Assembly (NCBI RefSeq): GCF_027587205.1
Contig: NZ_JAPDOD010000020.1
Coordinates: 1-64,000 of the forward strand
DNA from: Solirubrobacter ginsenosidimutans
GTDB lineage: Bacteria > Actinomycetota > Thermoleophilia > Solirubrobacterales > Solirubrobacteraceae
DNA length: 64,000 nucleotides
Direction: 5' to 3'
Numbering within the stretch: position 1 is the first letter of the stretch; each line of letters begins with the position of its first letter. Shown piece by piece: positions 62,217 through 64,000 of this stretch. A model generated the notes under the pieces. That model saw nothing but the letters and a program-made list of their open reading frames with translations, was not told the DNA's origin and made no database searches. A program made the translations under genes and the position numbers.

Positions 62217-63455
62217 CTACGCCGCGCGGGCGAGGCCCGACTGGCCGTCGAAGACGGCGCCTTGGGCGGCGGCGACCGGGAGGCCGGCGCCGGGGCGGAA
62301 GCCTGCGCGCAGGGCCGCGCGGCCCATTGCCGTCGCCGCTCCTCGGAGTTCCTCGCGGGTGTGGGAGGCCATGGCCGACAAACGCACCCGCGCCGTTCCC
62401 TCCGGGACGGCGGGTGGGCGGATCGCCTCGGCGAAGACGCCGAGCTCCAGAGCGTGGTCGACGATGCGGCTCGCGAGCTCCGCGTCGCCCACGACGAGCG
62501 GCACGACGTGGGCGGCGGCGCCGGCGACCTCGAAGCCCTCGCGGGCGAGGCCGTCGCGCAGCGCTTCGGCGTTCGCGCGCAGCTTCTCCACGCGGCGGGG
62601 CTGCTCCTCCAGGAGGTCCAGCGCGGCCATCGCGGCGGCGGCCGCGACCGGCGGCAGCGCGGTCGAGTGGAGCAGAGTCCGGGCGGAGTGCACGAGGAAG
62701 CGGGCGGTGACGTGGTCGCAGGCGACGAAGCCGCCGTAGGAACCCAGCGCCTTACCCAGAGTGCCGGTGACGACGTCGACCTGGCCTTCGAGGCCGGCTT
62801 CGGCCACGGCGCCGCGCCCGCCCGGGCCGAGCGCGCCCAAAGCGTGCGCCTCGTCGACCAGCACCCGCGCGTCGTACACGCGGGCCAGTTCGACGATCTC
62901 GGCCAGCGGGGCGACGTCGCCGTCCATGCCGAACATGCCGTCGGTGGCGATCAGCGTCGCGCGCCCGTCGGACTGGCGCAGCGCCCACGCGAGGTGCTCG
63001 GGGTCGGCGTGACGGTAGGCCACGACCTCGGCTCCCGACAGGCGGCAGCCGTCGGCGATCGAGGTGTGGCTGAGCTCGTCATGCAGCACGACCTCCGCGC
63101 GGCGCGCGAGCGCGGGGATCACCCCCATGTTGGCCATCGCGCCGGATCCGAACAGCAGCGCCGCGCGGTGGTGGGTGAACGTGGCGAGCCGCTCCTCGAG
63201 CCGGCGGTGCAGCGTCATCGTCCCGCTCGACACGCGTGCCGCGCCCGCTCCCACGCCCCAGCGCATCGCCGCGTCGGCGGCCGCCTGGCGCACCTTCGGA
63301 TGGTCGGCCAACCCGAGCGCGTTTCCCGAGCACAGCAACAGCACCGGCCGCCCGTCGAGCACCACGCGCGGCCCCTGCGGTCCGGAGACCATCCGCATGC
63401 GCTGGTGCAGACCGAGCTGATTGAGCTCGTCCAGGCGGTCCTCGAGATCCAGCAT
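62217..63455 (-). CDS. Alpha-oxoamine synthase (BioF / Kbl-like)
   Basis: The 412-aa PLP enzyme condenses an acyl-CoA (or acyl-ACP) with an amino acid. SGNALGLADHPKVRQAAADA, the GSGAMANMGVI pocket, DELSHTSIADGCRLSGA, Asp201/His204 in VDEAHALGALG and the Schiff-base Lys235 in TGTLGKALGSYGGF are intact. Whether it is 8-amino-7-oxononanoate synthase or glycine C-acetyltransferase is not decided; no other bio or tdh gene is near. GGGAGGA upstream of ATG 63455 supports the start. Its leader contains the nested element at 63535-63701. Confidence 0.88.
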   Translation of the reverse strand: MLDLEDRLDELNQLGLHQRMRMVSGPQGPRVVLDGRPVLLLCSGNALGLADHPKVRQAAADAAMRWGVGAGAARVSSGTMTLHRRLEERLATFTHHRAALLFGSGAMANMGVIPALARRAEVVLHDELSHTSIADGCRLSGAEVVAYRHADPEHLAWALRQSDGRATLIATDGMFGMDGDVAPLAEIVELARVYDARVLVDEAHALGALGPGGRGAVAEAGLEGQVDVVTGTLGKALGSYGGFVACDHVTARFLVHSARTLLHSTALPPVAAAAAMAALDLLEEQPRRVEKLRANAEALRDGLAREGFEVAGAAAHVVPLVVGDAELASRIVDHALELGVFAEAIRPPAVPEGTARVRLSAMASHTREELRGAATAMGRAALRAGFRPGAGLPVAAAQGAVFDGQSGLARAA

Positions 63456-63534
63456 CCAAGATCCTCCCTGGGCCGCCTCCGGCCCGGGCGTTCGAGTGGG
63501 CTCTGGCCGGAAAGTACGGGGAGGCTCGGACGAA

Positions 63535-63701
63535 CTCAGCCCGGATCGACCGATCGATCGTGGATGACTCGTGGTCGTGGGCTCCGTTGATGGTCGATCG
63601 GACGGGCACCCTCAGGGTGGTCCCTTCGGGTCCCGTCCGATCGGCCAGGAGCGCTGTCCACGGCCGCGAGGGCCCGCGAGAATCGGTCGATCCGGGCTCA
63701 G
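63535..63701. other. Large nested inverted-repeat element (structured RNA or hairpin element)
   Basis: Four stems nest over 167 nt. P1: CTCAGCCCGGATCGACCGAT (63535-63554) with 63682-63701, 19 of 20 pairs. P2: CGTGGA/TCCACG (63559-63564, 63657-63662). P3: GCTCC/GGAGC (63581-63585, 63648-63652). P4: 63592-63606 with 63632-63646, 15 pairs including one G-U. P4 encloses a CACCC-TCA-GGGTG hairpin and a CCC-TTC-GGG hairpin. The outer arm contains the RidA stop codon. It lies in the 242-bp gap between RidA and the BioF-like gene, both read on the minus strand; the remaining 63456-63534 holds only the ribosome binding site. Confidence 0.65.
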
Positions 63702-64000
63702 TCGATCTCGGCCACCAGCTCGACCTCGACGGCGATGTCGAACGGCAGCTCGGCCATCCCGACCGCCGAGCGGGCGTGCCGGCCGGCGTCGCCGAAGACC
63801 TCGACGAGCAGGTCCGAGCAGCCGTTGATCACGGTGGGCGTGTCGTTGAACCCGGGCGCGCAGTTGACCATCCCGAGCAGCTTCACGATCGCCGTGACTC
63901 GGTCGAGCGAGCCGAGCTCGGCCCGCATCACCGCCAGCAGATTCAGCCCCACCAGCCGCGCGGCGGCCACGCCCTGCGACAGCGTCAGCGAGTTCCCGAC
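63698..64000 (-). CDS. RidA family protein (partial, 5' end outside window)
   Basis: The visible 100 C-terminal residues include VGLNLLAVMRAELGSLDRVT, FNDTPTVINGCSDLLVEVFG, GRHARSAVGMAELPFDIAVE and VELVAEID. This is the longer RidA/YjgF subgroup (COG0251) that often replaces the 130-aa enamine deaminase; the catalytic Arg of true RidA is in ARSAVG. The frame runs off the window end at VGNSLTLSQG. The stop lies inside the outer arm of the nested element. Confidence 0.88.
   Translation of the reverse strand, partial: VGNSLTLSQGVAAARLVGLNLLAVMRAELGSLDRVTAIVKLLGMVNCAPGFNDTPTVINGCSDLLVEVFGDAGRHARSAVGMAELPFDIAVEVELVAEID

Noticed and set aside
63592..63646. T-box-like AGGGTGG in the plus strand of the nested element
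   Set aside because: The following bases lack the ACCGCG part of the T-box, no specifier stem was found, and no plus-strand gene lies downstream.

Overview
The window is high-GC DNA (strong G/C at third codon positions, many GTG starts, dense 4-bp stop/start overlaps). It opens inside a conserved S10/spc/alpha ribosomal-protein supercluster. The zinc-binding S14 and S4 forms, many alanine- and arginine-rich proteins, NarL-type kinases, ECF sigma factors carrying zinc-finger and membrane extensions, and paralogous secreted proteins of a style I associate with Solirubrobacterales suggest a deep-branching actinobacterium (Thermoleophilia, Solirubrobacter/Conexibacter-like). That placement is inference from gene content, not a search.

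Layout. 2-8234: S10/spc operon from the 3' end of rpsC through rplP, rpmC, rpsQ, rplN, rplX, rplE, rpsN, rpsH, rplF, rplR, rpsE, rpmD, rplO, secY, adk and map, closed by a strong hairpin. 8280-12284: an insertion of two tandem paralogous secreted proteins and a convergent Vps62/DUF946-like gene, sitting where infA is usually found; no infA is visible. 12498-16198: alpha operon (rpmJ, rpsM, rpsK, rpsD, rpoA, rplQ, truA), with a probable non-canonical CTG start for truA.

16164-29408: single genes and short operons: a membrane GGDEF protein, an unknown membrane protein, surE-ligA, three consecutive peptidase-fold genes (S13 dacB, S15, S51), a patatin, an acyl-CoA synthetase whose ribosome binding site lies in a hairpin, a 56-residue HTH-like protein and a NIF3-family protein. 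29521-38236: a membrane-tethered ECF sigma factor, tRNA-Pro(CGG) with a terminator, a universal stress protein divergent from an MFS transporter with its Lrp regulator, a GAF/histidine kinase fused to an ASCH domain, a three-gene cluster of unknown function, and a nested palindromic repeat. 38273-49971: a GT-C glycosyltransferase, a TPP enzyme and acetoacetyl-CoA synthetase pair, a HipA-like kinase/DUF3037 pair followed by an ECF-type promoter, a zinc-ribbon/GAF-like protein with a PQQ sugar dehydrogenase lipoprotein and a metallo-beta-lactamase hydrolase, an amino-acid dehydrogenase, a second sigma/zinc-finger/membrane fusion, and an ArfB-like hydrolase.

50017-64000: an amidohydrolase and GNAT pair divergent from a GntR-SHMT-like-pyruvate dehydrogenase E1-like operon with a clear palindromic operator, a second membrane GGDEF protein, SDR and NUDIX genes, rubredoxin, a membrane spermidine-synthase-like gene with a truncated tandem copy, a BKACE enzyme, DUF2188, a two-unit intergenic hairpin repeat, a BioF-like enzyme, a 167-nt nested inverted-repeat element, and a partial RidA gene.

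Two window-wide features stand out. Ten of the eleven protein-coding convergent pairs overlap tail to tail by 4-46 bp. Genes within operons are commonly joined by ATGA or GTGA overlaps. The best candidates for new biology are the kinase-ASCH fusion, the two membrane-anchored sigma factors, the HipA-like/DUF3037 pair, the nested structured element at 63535-63701 and the GntR-SHMT-E1 operon.
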